Assembly: GCF_000315915.1 (NCBI RefSeq)
Contig: NC_020186.1
Coordinates: 372,001 to 436,000 of the forward strand
Source of the DNA: Henningerozyma blattae CBS 6284
Lineage: Eukaryota; Ascomycota; Saccharomycetes; Saccharomycetales; Saccharomycetaceae
Direction of reading: 5' to 3'
DNA length: 64,000 nt
In this document: piece by piece, positions 19,406-30,200 of the stretch
Numbering within the stretch: the stretch's first letter is position 1
How the letters are laid out: every line of letters begins with the position of its first letter
Made by a program: the position numbers and the translations under genes
Notes under the pieces: model-generated
What the model was told of the DNA's origin: nothing
Seen by the model: the letters and a program-made list of their open reading frames with translations, nothing else
The model's database searches: none

Positions 19406-19827
19406 TGTTGTAGTCGTCTCGAGACAATACTAATAATACTATAAGGGTTTAGGGTTTACACAACCCTGAACTACTCTTAAGTTATTGGACTTTTACACTA
19501 AAAGCTATAGTACCACTTGTACTTAAATAATAACTTGTTTTTCTTATAACTATAAAATTAATATGAACGAACTATAAACTTATGAATTCTTGATGGATAA
19601 GTAGCCCTATTTATACGTTTTCAAATAGAACTATTTATCCTGAATATTAGTTTATTAACTTGTCAAGCAATTGCACAATTGCATGATATTATGACTCATA
19701 GTCATATAATTGCGTGAATGCACGACTGTACGATTGTATGACTCATAGTCATCGGATTACGTGATCATTTGCTTAAAGCCTAAACTTGAGAACATTACTT
19801 TTTATTGTTTAGCATATGTCTACGACA
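19406..19827. mobile_element. Solo LTR 1, Ty3-like, 422 bp
   Basis: The termini TGTTGTAG and CTACGACA are near-perfect inverted repeats, of the same form as Ty3 LTR ends. It is flanked by a perfect 5-bp duplication ATTTC (19401-19405 and 19828-19832). Internally it is rich in short palindromes: GTCTCGAGAC (19416-19425), AGGGTT/AACCCT (19451-19467), and ATGACTCATAGTCAT twice (19691-19705, 19738-19752). No internal region is attached, so it is a solo LTR left by recombination. Confidence 0.85.
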
Positions 19828-19832
19828 ATTTC

Positions 19833-20248
19833 TGTTGTAGACGAGATCGACTTTATACTCATCTACAAGTTGCTAACTAGAAATTGTACATACCTCTGAG
19901 CAACTGCTAGTTGCATACCTGTGAATATTTGTTCGATGCATAATCTCTACTAGTTAGCCAGCATTACTCAAACTGTGCACTCCTACTCTTGTAAGTAAGT
20001 TTATAAACAGTTCAATTAAAGTAAAATGGAAAAGCTGGCGTTGACCTTTGAAAAGTATTTAAAGGCCAGCTTTTTCAGACTTAAGACATAAATTTATAGT
20101 TCTTTTATATAGTTATTTAGTTTAAAAAAGAACAACAATTATATTCGTAAGTTCTAAGTATTAACTGGTGTTAAGTTAATAAGATTGTTAAGTTAAGTTT
20201 TGGTAGTTACTATTTAAGTTTATCATACTCCTAAGTTGGTTTACAACT
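19833..20248. mobile_element. Solo LTR 2, Ty3-like, 416 bp
   Basis: Begins TGTTGTAG directly after the ATTTC that ends LTR 1 and ends TTACAACT, a mutated form of the expected terminus. A third ATTTC follows at 20249-20253. The end of the duplication lies 12 bp before the tRNA-Glu 5' end, the position expected for Ty3, which integrates at the Pol III start site. Internal inverted repeats include AAAAGCTGGC/GCCAGCTTTT (20030-20039, 20065-20074) and GCAACT/AGTTGC (19900-19914). The 3' boundary is less certain because two terminal bases differ. Confidence 0.72.
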
Positions 20249-20265
20249 ATTTCAACAAAAAAGTA

Positions 20266-20337
20266 TCCGATATAGTGTAACGGCTATCACATCACGCTTT
20301 CACCGTGGAGACCGGGGTTCGACTCCCCGTATCGGAG
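20266..20337 (+). tRNA. tE(UUC): tRNA-Glu (UUC)
   Basis: 72 nt, TCCGATATAG to ATCGGAG, closing a full acceptor stem. Anticodon TTC at 20299-20301, T-loop GGTTCGACTCC, no intron. The sequence matches yeast tRNA-Glu. A Pol III terminator T-run is at 20352-20357. A second copy with the same sequence lies at 47828-47899 on the other strand. Confidence 0.98.
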
Positions 20338-20768
20338 CATTTCAGATTTTATTTTTTGAAATTTTTTAGTCCAGTCACGTGAATAGTCTGTTTTTCTGAA
20401 CAATCATCATCATCAATACTAGTCCATTCTTCTTTAAATAGAATTAAGTTAAAATTGTTAAATTATTTAAAGTTAATTTAAGTCAGTTAAATATATAAAG
20501 CATACACATGAGTGGCGTACATAAGAAAAGAGGAAGAAGTTATAAATAATCTAGTAGTGAAACAGTATACAAAGTATACATGAAGGGGGGATGGTACGTC
20601 ATCAAAGTAGGGGAGAGTGTAGTATTTTGAGAAAATAGCACGCGGGGAAGGAAACTAGGGTAACTAGATTAGACTACGAGATTTTTTTTTTAAAAAAAAA
20701 TTTTTTGTGAGGTGAATAGGTTGGTTGCTTGATTTTTCGTTGTTGTTTTTTTCTCTCTTGGGACTAGA
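20338..20768. other. Intergenic between tRNA-Glu and RAS2 3' end
   Basis: Contains the tRNA terminator, GTCACGTG at about 20375, and T/A-runs before the RAS2 stop. I considered a centromere because of the CDEI-like octamer but saw no CDEIII-like partner. Confidence 0.6.
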
Positions 20769-21890
20769 TTATGAAATCACACAACAGCCGCCACCACTAC
20801 TCTTGTCATTACCGCCAGCGCCAGCACTTGTGTTGTTTGTTGAAGATTGATTAGCTCTTGCATTTTTTGCGGCTGAAGATGAAGACGATTTCTTGGAATG
20901 TTTCCTATTAGAAGATTGTCCTGCGGGTACGTTGCTTGTGTTGTTCGCTAAGGAGGCATCGTGTGAAGAAGATTCTTTTATATTTGAAGAATTGGTTCGG
21001 TTGTTTATATTATTTATTAGATCAGTATTTTGATTGTTGTTATTACTATTGTATTGGTTATTATTATTGGGTTGAGAAGTATTTGTGTTTGAAAGATCAT
21101 TATTTTCTATTATATTCGAGTTGATATTGTCAGTGTTATTATTATTGATGTTGTTGTTATAGTTTGTATTATTGTTATTATAGTTATTATGCGATGTGGT
21201 ATTGTTCAATTGATTGAACTGTTGATGATGTTGTGGTTTCATCGAAGGGTTTTCTTGTATACGAGTATTTTGAGCATTCTTATGGTTTGGATAGTTTGAA
21301 TTTGCATTGGCGTTGTTCAATTGAGAATCATCATTATTATTCTGTAATGATTTATTGAACTTCCCACCATCATCTCTTACCAGACGAACCAAATTATAAA
21401 ATGCATCTTCTACATTAATTGCTTCCTTAGCAGACGTTTCTAAAAAGGGAGAGTTCATCTGTTTTGCCATTGTCATACCTTCTTCAAACGTAACTTGTCT
21501 TTCAATCTCTAAATCAGATTTGTTACCAACAACCATGATAGGAACATAATCTGTATCTTTCACTCTTTGAATTTGCTGATAATAATTCATCAATTCTTCA
21601 AATGAGTTTCTAGAAGTAACCGAATAAACCAATAAGAACCCTTCACCAGTCCTCATGTATTGTTCTCTCATGGCAGAATATTCTTCTTGACCTGCAGTAT
21701 CCAAAATGTCGAGAATAGTCACTTTATCATCAATGACTACTTGTTTTCTATAAGAGTCCTCAATAGTAGGGTCATATTCGTCAACAAAATGGGATTGAAT
21801 TAAACGGATAGTCAATGCTGATTTCCCAACACCACCACCACCTACGACAACCAATTTATATTCTCTTATGTTAGACTTGTTTAACGGCAT
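20769..21890 (-). CDS. RAS2: Ras GTPase of the cAMP pathway (Ras2-like)
   Basis: A small GTPase that couples glucose and nutrient signals to adenylate cyclase at the plasma membrane. 373 residues: the G domain (about 1-180) has the P-loop GGGGVGKS (17-24), the effector segment [31 protein letters not shown] and ETSAK. The next ~180 residues are an Asn/Ser-rich hypervariable region, longer than in S. cerevisiae Ras2 (322). The end is GGGCCVIS, a CaaX box with an adjacent palmitoylation Cys. The P-loop Gly-Gly pair is wild type for yeast Ras. It is followed upstream by PHO23 on the same strand, as YNL098C-YNL097C. RAS1 is an ohnolog, so the symbol follows synteny. Confidence 0.93.
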   Translation of the reverse strand: MPLNKSNIREYKLVVVGGGGVGKSALTIRLIQSHFVDEYDPTIEDSYRKQVVIDDKVTILDILDTAGQEEYSAMREQYMRTGEGFLLVYSVTSRNSFEELMNYYQQIQRVKDTDYVPIMVVGNKSDLEIERQVTFEEGMTMAKQMNSPFLETSAKEAINVEDAFYNLVRLVRDDGGKFNKSLQNNNDDSQLNNANANSNYPNHKNAQNTRIQENPSMKPQHHQQFNQLNNTTSHNNYNNNNTNYNNNINNNNTDNINSNIIENNDLSNTNTSQPNNNNQYNSNNNNQNTDLINNINNRTNSSNIKESSSHDASLANNTSNVPAGQSSNRKHSKKSSSSSAAKNARANQSSTNNTSAGAGGNDKSSGGGCCVIS

Positions 21891-22467
21891 GTGATGTGTG
21901 ATATGTGATGAGTGATATATGATATGTGTTTTGTACTTGTATTTGTACTTGTACCTGTATTTGTGCTTGCAATTTGTACTTTATGAAAAAAAAGAAGAAA
22001 AAACAGTAGTTGATTGATTGGACCTATGTATAGATATATATATATAATTCCACTAAAAGTCTTGCGCCTTATGCTTTGTTAATTTACTTTTTCTTTTAGT
22101 TTTGTTTTGTTTTGTTTTGTTTTGTTTTGTTTTGTTTTTCCTTTTACCTTATAGTAATTGTTTTTTTTCTGAAATTTTAATCTTTTAATCTTATTTTTTT
22201 TGACTTATATTTATGATGGTAGAAGTAGGGAGAGGAGAGGGGGCTTATTGTGTTTAGGTATGTTTTGTTGTGTTTAGTTGAATAATGTTATGATATAGGG
22301 ACCATGGACGTTGACACACTTTTGGTGCTGGGCTGGCATTGCTCGCCAACGACGGAGAACGCTTGCCCGACAAGGCACCACGGGGCGGGTAACTCCCACA
22401 CATACTACACGTGATACGGCGGAGCAGTGACTGCTCCACGTACCTGTCACGTGCCTCTGTGGATGTC
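21891..22467 (-). promoter_or_regulatory. RAS2 promoter with GC-rich island
   Basis: Near the gene: a (GTTTT)8 tract at 22099-22138. Next to the PHO23 stop, a GC-rich island (about 22290-22460) holds a Reb1-type CGGGTAA (22386-22392), two CACGTG E-boxes (22408-22413, 22448-22453), and a perfect inverted repeat GGAGCAG-TGA-CTGCTCC (22421-22437). Motifs are seen; factors are inferred. Confidence 0.65.
22099..22138. repeat. (GTTTT)8 microsatellite
   Basis: Eight uninterrupted GTTTT units in the RAS2 promoter. Confidence 0.95.
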
Positions 22468-23619
22468 TCAATGCTTCTTACGCCGACGCTGTTGACAGTC
22501 GTGACAATACCATTTGCCTCGAGGCAGAGTGTCCAGTCCAATGCACGGCAGATGGAACCATTCCAGGGCACAGTTGGCACCATCACATCCGACCATTTCA
22601 CCGTAAGCTACTTGTTGACAATAACAGTACAGGGGTTCACCATATTCGTTGACGCGTGGATGTTCTGTAGCTGTGGTAGTAGAGTTGGAAGTGGTCGTAG
22701 TAGCGGTGGTAGTAGTGGCCGTAGTAGTCGTGGTATTGGCAAGTGGAGTAGTACCTAGAGGTGTATTTACAGTGCCCATGTTCTGTACTGTCATTTGTGT
22801 GTTTGGATCCAGTGATACAGAATTTAGATTTGGGTTTGTGCCTGTAGTTGCGTTTGTGTTTGCTCCCGAATTTGCAGCCGCGGTAGTTGTCGCACCATTG
22901 GCATTACTATTGGCAGTAGTAGATGTGTTTAGGTTGGAATTTGCATTTGTAGTTGTGTTTGTACCGGGACCTGAATTTGTGGCGCGTACTTTGCGACGCT
23001 TTGTAGCTCGGCGGCCTGGTGCAGATGTAGAGGTATTGGAAGAACTTGTAGCTGCATCAGCATTTGCTGTATTGCTAGTGGTGGCATTGGCATTGGTATT
23101 GGCACCACCACCAGTGGTTGTTGTGGTGTGATGTTCACGGCCACGTGTTTCAGCACCTTGAGTGGCTGTAGCAGGGCCCGAACCGCTTAAAGCCTTAGCA
23201 ATTAACTCATGATGTAAATGCATTGAAGGGTGTTCTGTATCGCCTGGGCCGTTACGGACCTCCCAAGGAATTTCGTCATTCTTGATGGCTACTTCATAAC
23301 CTAATTCTAAACGTTCTATTAAACGTTCTAATGTCCGGGCAAGGATCGCAGAGACATGCATCTTCTCTTCCAAGGATCCCATATTATCTTCTAAAAGTCT
23401 ATTGTTTTGTATCAACAACTCTATATCTCCATTAGATTCCGATGAAAGATCAGGATTCGTCAACTTATCGATGATCTCATAAAGAATAGGTAAATTGTTG
23501 ATACACTTGGCTTCAATCTCATGTAATAAAGTTAAATACCGAGAAGTTTCAACAGGTATCTCTTCTAATGTATCATGGATATCGTTCAATCCAGGATACA
23601 TGTTTGCAGGACCACTCAT
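22468..23619 (-). CDS. PHO23: ING-family PHD protein Pho23 (Rpd3L complex)
   Basis: A subunit of the Rpd3L histone deacetylase complex that reads H3K4me3. 383 residues: N-terminal ING domain ([20 protein letters not shown] to about residue 110, with [17 protein letters not shown] and LHHELI), a long low-complexity Thr/Asn/Ala linker with a basic nuclear signal [10 protein letters not shown], and a C-terminal PHD finger (about 335-380) with [25 protein letters not shown] and GKWYCHDC. All zinc ligands of the C4HC3 pattern are present. It ends KKH. Longer than S. cerevisiae Pho23 (330) because of the linker. Sits directly upstream of RAS2 on the same strand, as in S. cerevisiae. Confidence 0.96.
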   Translation of the reverse strand: MSGPANMYPGLNDIHDTLEEIPVETSRYLTLLHEIEAKCINNLPILYEIIDKLTNPDLSSESNGDIELLIQNNRLLEDNMGSLEEKMHVSAILARTLERLIERLELGYEVAIKNDEIPWEVRNGPGDTEHPSMHLHHELIAKALSGSGPATATQGAETRGREHHTTTTTGGGANTNANATTSNTANADAATSSSNTSTSAPGRRATKRRKVRATNSGPGTNTTTNANSNLNTSTTANSNANGATTTAAANSGANTNATTGTNPNLNSVSLDPNTQMTVQNMGTVNTPLGTTPLANTTTTTATTTTATTTTSNSTTTATEHPRVNEYGEPLYCYCQQVAYGEMVGCDGANCALEWFHLPCIGLDTLPRGKWYCHDCQQRRRKKH

Positions 23620-23686
23620 GTCTTGTTTATTTGTGTTTTGTGTTTTTTTCTTTTTTTTCTAATTTGAAGGATTTTCCGATTTAAAG

Positions 23687-23708
23687 TATATATATATATA
23701 TATATATA
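23687..23708. repeat. (TA)11 microsatellite
   Basis: Uninterrupted TA run about 70 bp upstream of the PHO23 start codon. Confidence 0.95.
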
Positions 23709-23874
23709 GTATTATATATTTATTTTAGTTAATTTTAAAATTTTACTTAATTGTTTTAAATTACCGTCACTAATTAAACAATTAGTAAACGACGTGTCAC
23801 ATCCTTTTATAAAGTTAATATGTCAAATATTAAATATTCCAATAAATACTCGTCTATATATATGTGAATTATGA

Positions 23875-25158
23875 CTAACCGTAATTATTATGAGACACTG
23901 GAGCCTTTTTAGTTAACCCCATTAATTCATAATATTGAGGAATACATGATAATCTATGCCATGTAAAATCATCTGTCGCGAAACATCCGCATCTTTCTCG
24001 AGCCAAGATCTCATTTTCGATGGGACAAATTCGAAATGGATTATAATCAAACCCCATATTTTTGAAATGATATAATTCTTCACGATCCAAATAAATCGAT
24101 GCAAATAATGTATGAACCATATTATCAGGCCATAATTCGTTGAAAAATCCTTGTAGACTTTCCAAATACGCTGAATATGCCTCATATTTATCATTACGGA
24201 ACATCTTAAACGACGCAATTTCCCAATTTGTTAAAAATTGACATCTGTTAAATTCATCTTTATCATTTTTCACAAACTTAATTAAATTGTTTTTATTAAT
24301 CAATTGTGGATGATTATTCATAAATTTACTAGTCACATTCCATAATCCATCAACTACTTCTGCATATGTATGACTACCAGATATAAATCCAAATGTTTTG
24401 TTATTATCTTTCATAAATCTAAAGACATCATAATCAATTTTACAAAGAATAACAGCATCAGGATCCACTCTCCAAAAATAGTCATATGGTTGTAATAATG
24501 CATGTTTATAAAAAAATTTACTAAAATATCGATTTTTTTGTCTCATTTCCATACTTTTGGCAAATGGAACTTTTTTATCAACAAATTTTTCCATATTCTT
24601 TTCCATTTTTTTCTTATCAGTATTAGTAGGATATCTAATTTCATCTTCAGGAATTAATCCAAATTGGATCTTACCACTAGCTAACCCTCGTAACGTAGTA
24701 AGATCACGTTGATGGAATGTTTCGTTACTTAAAATTAACCAATCATAATTGAAATTTACATTAAATGAGTCTTCCATAGTTTGCATGGTCCGGATAAATT
24801 TATTCAATTCATGTGGGAAAACAACTGATAATAAAACACCTTTAGCTTTATCATGATCTTCATTTAAAATAGGATCTTCAACTCGTTGGTACTTATACCC
24901 ACGGCCTATCCAATGATGTAATCTTTTCCCTTCCTCCATTTTACCATTGAACCCAAAAGTAAATGTTTTAATATATGGTATTACAAAAAATATCGAAATC
25001 GATAAGCTAATTAAAATAATTATCCATCTTTGATACTTCTTCATCCCTCCTCTTCTTTTAATTTTATTCCTCTTATCATCTTTAGAAAGATCATTCTTTT
25101 CAATATCTTCCTTCATTATTCTCGTCTCCTTATTACGCTTGGATATTTGATCCTCCAT
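23875..25158 (-). CDS. Divergent Mnt1/Ktr-family mannosyltransferase
   Basis: 427-residue type II Golgi membrane protein: short basic cytoplasmic tail, one span at about 45-64, lumenal GT15 domain. Recognisable GT15 features are FNYDWLILSNE (136-146), FSKFFYKHALLQPYDYFWRVDPD (about 212-234), CKIDYDVFRFMKDN, TNWEI (310-314, with the conserved Glu 313), VHT and PFRICPI. GT15 enzymes extend N- and O-glycans by alpha-1,2-mannose using GDP-mannose and Mn. The position next to NUP1 corresponds to KTR1 (YOR099W), but the sequence is strongly diverged: the usual YERWGDAPVHS reads NELWPDNMVHT, WRVEPD reads WRVDPD, and HFWSNFEI reads QFLTNWEI. It may be a KTR1 ortholog evolving fast or another member at this site, so I give no symbol. 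Confidence 0.85.
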   Translation of the reverse strand: MEDQISKRNKETRIMKEDIEKNDLSKDDKRNKIKRRGGMKKYQRWIIILISLSISIFFVIPYIKTFTFGFNGKMEEGKRLHHWIGRGYKYQRVEDPILNEDHDKAKGVLLSVVFPHELNKFIRTMQTMEDSFNVNFNYDWLILSNETFHQRDLTTLRGLASGKIQFGLIPEDEIRYPTNTDKKKMEKNMEKFVDKKVPFAKSMEMRQKNRYFSKFFYKHALLQPYDYFWRVDPDAVILCKIDYDVFRFMKDNNKTFGFISGSHTYAEVVDGLWNVTSKFMNNHPQLINKNNLIKFVKNDKDEFNRCQFLTNWEIASFKMFRNDKYEAYSAYLESLQGFFNELWPDNMVHTLFASIYLDREELYHFKNMGFDYNPFRICPIENEILARERCGCFATDDFTWHRLSCIPQYYELMGLTKKAPVSHNNYG

Positions 25159-27200
25159 TATGTAATATTAAATTTTTAAAAAATAAAATACAATGATATC
25201 TTATAAATTCTCTAGAGTATATGTGCTTTTAAACTAACATATAAACTTATCCTATCCTTCCCACGCATACAAGGAGGTATAATTAAAAAAATATCTAAAA
25301 ATTATTTTTTTTTGTCCCTTACCTGTTTACTGAACAAAGTCAATTTAGTTGGTTATATATTGCCTTTCATATATATACATATCAATGAAATTAAAAGGTG
25401 CCTATCAACTCGTATAGCTATCCTAATTGGTTAACCTCATGAAGCTTCATTATTTAAAAGAACAAAAAATAAAAAAATCGATAAAATTTACTTATTTAAT
25501 AGAATAAAACTATTTTCGATAATATTTCCGGACACCGTGTTTATTTCTTACTAGTTCAAATAAAGGTAAATTTGGTTCTACAAAGATAATCTCAATCGAA
25601 TAATTAATCATTGCTAGTTTATTGATCTGTTAATTAATACATTCTTTCAATAGTTGTCTTTTTTTTTAAAAAGTCATGGAGCGATTTTTACAGAAACTTA
25701 TCGGGAAAGATTAAAAATTACTTTTTTAAATAATTTGAACACGTCATTAAATTGCCATATTAGTCTATTCAACTTTTTCGGATCCTCATTTTATTTTTTT
25801 TCAGTTTCTATAGGTTACATTTTTTAATTATTAGTTTTATTAACATACTTTTTATAAATAATAGTGATTGGCAATTAAATGAATTGATCTTTGATGAAAA
25901 CATCAATACTAGGAAATTTTTATAATTACCATTTACAAAGTTGGATTATATACTTTTCAACTTGATGATCTCAAATATATTGAACAATTATACATTCTAT
26001 CGCTTATAATGGTAATTATCGCTAACAATTTATAGTTTTTATTCACTAACCTGTAGTGATGTTGTTTTGAACTAATAAACAGGTGTCTTCCTATTAATTA
26101 GATAACAATGTATCTTCATTTTTTCAAGTTAATAATTACAGTTAGAAAACTTTGGATTTTTATATCATATTTCGAAACACTATATATTTGTTATAACATA
26201 ATATGAAATTCACAGTTGAATAAATTCTAAACTATATAGTCGATGTGACCTACATATCAAAGTAATTTTAAAACAACCTATAGTTCTTGGAATTTATTAC
26301 AGTTTAGAGTAAAATTGGATAAGTTGAATTATAAATACGTTGTACAAACCTTTTAATTAAAAAATTTGTTATAAATGATCCATATAATGCTAAGTTAAAT
26401 ACTTTTCCACATTCTTTTAGGTTTTACTTTTTGTATTTTGAGATAACATCCTGCTTCGCCATGAATTGCGAAGTTCCATTTTTGCTTGTAGCATATTTTG
26501 TAGTTTGAATATATATTAAAACCAATACACAAACAGGTTACCTCAATAGAAAAAACTTTTACTTAGCAGTGTTCTAAATATTTGAATTCTACTCATTTTA
26601 CCTGAAAAAGGTTTTTTTTTTTTTTAAACTAATCATTCCTTAGTAAACTTCTGTGAAAACATATTTACATATAATTGTAGCGTAATTTTTGAAAGAAGTA
26701 ATTGCTAAGAAGTGACTGAATATTAAAAAAAGAATCATCCATATAAATATTTTTACTCTACTTAAGGTGAGACTTGTACTAACTAAAACTCCCCTTTTAG
26801 TTAAAGTCTTTTAGATATTCAAGACTGACTTATAATTTGATATATTACTTCGATAACTTATTATTTAGTACAACAAAAATATAAATGTTTTTTTTCTAAT
26901 TAAAATAATCTTTCAATAAAAGTTAAATAAAGATTTAAATTACCTGATAAGATCTGCCTTTGGTATAATTCCAATTTTAATTTGCGTCATTTTTTTAATC
27001 TTCTCCAAGTTTTACTATATTTAATGTCACGGACAGCTTCGCTTCTTATCACTAATAAAAATTTTGAAAAAAAAAAAAATAGAAAAATTCATCTCATTTG
27101 AGCAATAATAATAATTAATCAATAAGACCAATTAATTGTATAACAATATATCTGTACTATACATATAACACTTATAGAATTTGCTATAAATATATGAAAA
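25159..27200. other. Long intergenic region, KTR-like to NUP1
   Basis: 2.0 kb of AT-rich DNA serving divergent promoters. I see no open frame with protein-like composition, no tRNA and no LTR ends. Its length suggests decayed genes lost after genome duplication (inference). Confidence 0.6.
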
Positions 27201-30200
27201 ATGACAATGGTTAATAATAATAGACGCCCTTCAAATAAGAGATCCTTCTCATCTACTCTGGCAGACTTTTTTAAGATCCCAAAATCAAAAAATATTTTGG
27301 ATAAGGACCAAACTTTCAATAAAAGATCAATTAATGATGATCAAACTAATCCAGTGATATCTAATCAAGATGATTCTTTAAACTACCCAAATGATAATAA
27401 TGATAGACGTAACAAGAGAATAAAATTAAGTAATAATTTGAACAATAACGATCCAATTATTTTATATAAAGCTACTTCAAACAATTCAAGTTTAAATAAA
27501 ATTAATAATATTACAAAAGAAAATCTAAAATTAAATCCTAACAGACCTCCATTACTACCAATTTTACCTGTTCAAAGATTAAAATTGCTACGAGTAAAAC
27601 AAATGCTTCGTTCAATGGAAAACCAACAAATCTTGAATAATTTGACATCAATTGATCCTACTGATACAAAAAATATAGTTGAAGCTCAAAATTTTTTAAA
27701 TCGTGAAAAAAAAATTTCTCTCATTTCTCTTCAACAACCAAATGGCTTAAATGGCCAAGATAAGAAAAAAACTGATAATACTAAACTAATAAGTAACAAA
27801 CAAAAGAGTATCAGATGGTCCGGTGATTTCCAATATAATATATCTGAATTGGAAGAACAGAGTAAATCAGAGATATCTAATCCACCAGCATCTATAAAAT
27901 TTGTCGATGGAAACAATTTGAAATCCGTAAAGACAAATAATATATTATCTAAAGACACCATTAAATCATCAGATGGGCCTATTTTGAAAGATACTAACTC
28001 TATTCCGTTATCAACTGACAATAAAACTTTACTGAAAAACGGTATTCCACTTATCAAATCATCAACTCCAACAACTACGACAACACCCGTATCATCAACT
28101 TCAAATGAGGTGCCTCAAGAAAAATCCTCCTTATTTAGTATTAATAGTGCTTCAAAATTGAAGACTGATACTCAACTAAAAGTTAATATTCAACCTACAA
28201 TTGGATTTGATTTCCTTAAAAATAATGACACTCCATCTAAAAATGCCAGTTCTCCATTACAAAAGACCACTTTAACGAACAGTTTTAGTACTAATAAGAA
28301 AAATTTACCATCTTCTAATCTACAAGAGCAAACTAAACAAAAAGTTTTGCGTGAAGATTTGGAGAAAGAAGAAGAAGAAGATACTGGGAGGAAAAGGAAA
28401 CGCTTATTTTCCAGCGCCCCTTCTGATTCATCTTCAGTAACATCTTCATTAACTTCATCAATGACAAATAAATTAGAAAGTAAAACCCCAATGTTCAAAT
28501 TAACAACATCCACTTCTAAAGATAATAATACATCAAGTGATATCACCAATAAATTACCAAAAGAATCAAAGCCTTCTTTCAGTTTTGGTTTAACGAAGAA
28601 TGCTACTCCATCGAATGATGATTCCGTTCAGACACCTCAGAAAACTTCTTTTACCTTTGATACGAAAACTAATAAAGAATCTACTTCTATTGCGACTCCA
28701 AAACTATCATTTAATTTCGGTTCTTCTCACAACAAAGAAAAAGATGATAAAAGCACAACTAACAAAAAACAATCATTCTCCTTCGATATTAGCAATAAAA
28801 GTGATAATACTTCCACCAAACCATCATTTTCATTTGATACTACCGCAGAAAAAAAGGAAGATACTACACAAGAAACAACATCTTTGCCATTTGGATTAAA
28901 TTCTTCAAAATCCGAAGATACCAAAAGCTCTAAACCATTATTTTCTTTTGGTGGATCTAAAGCTAAAACAACAGACGAAAAATCTACAACATCTAAACCT
29001 AGTTTTTCATTTGGCGCTACAAAATCTACAGATGAGAAAGGAAGCTCCAGTAGAGTTGAACCAACCCCAGCTTTTTCATTTGGTACTAAAAAAGATAGTG
29101 CACCACAGATGCCAGCTTTCGATTTCAGTAAAAAAAATAATACTGAAAATTCTGCTGCGGAACTGGGCGTCTCTTTAGGACCCTCAAATGATATTAATAG
29201 TGATAAAAAATCTAACACTAACACCTTACCATTTTCATTTAGTTCTAATCAAAATAAGACTAACACATTCTCTACCAATTTAACGAATTCAACTAATGTT
29301 TCTTCTACTAATTCGCTTCAGAATTTAGCAAATTCTAATGTATCTTTAGAATCAAATATAAATAAAAATAAGGAGAAGAAATCAGTCCCAAGCTTCAATT
29401 TAAATATAACTGGAACAAAGCCAAATGATAGCACATCAGAATCATTAAAACAAAAGCCTTCATTCAGTTTCTTGAAGCCTGATACAAATACTACGAGTAC
29501 TAATACAGAAGGCTTTAAATTTTCATTAGGAACAGGATCATCGAATACTGAGCCAAATAAAATTAATTCTTCGAGCTCAACTTCCTTATTTGGTGCTGGA
29601 TCTAATACTGCACCACCAAATAACCCGTTATTAAATAATAACGCTACGTCCACTAAACCTGCTTTTAATTTTGCTGCACCTGCAACTTCCATCCCATTAG
29701 CTGCCACTAATTCGACATCCACAATCAGCAGTACCAATGCATCAACCTCTGCATTTTCCAATACCAATTCAAACAATAATAAGGTAGGATTTTCTTTTAT
29801 TAGAAAGCCAGAATCTACTAACCTACAACCTATCAATAACATTCTAAATAATTCTAGTACGAGTTTAAATACTACTACTGGCCAGCAACCAAACAATAAC
29901 AATTCAGTATTTGGATCAACCTTCACTGGAGGCACTAACAGTAACTTTAACTTTAATAAGAACAGTGTTCCTCCAAGTACTTTTAATTTTGGCGGTAATA
30001 ATAATACCAATCAGCCTGCAACTAATCCCGCCAATATATTTGGGAATAATAACAACAACAACAATAATAATAACAATACTTCATTGATGAACAATTCTCA
30101 GCCAGTAACTTCTTTCCAACCATCAACATCGATGAACCTCAATTTTGCTGGTAACTCAAGTGCTAATAACCCATCTGCTATATTTGGAGGGGGTAATAGT

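Noticed and set aside
22649..23131. 160-codon Val/Ala-rich frame antisense to PHO23
   Set aside because: Reverse complement of the Thr/Asn/Ala low-complexity linker.
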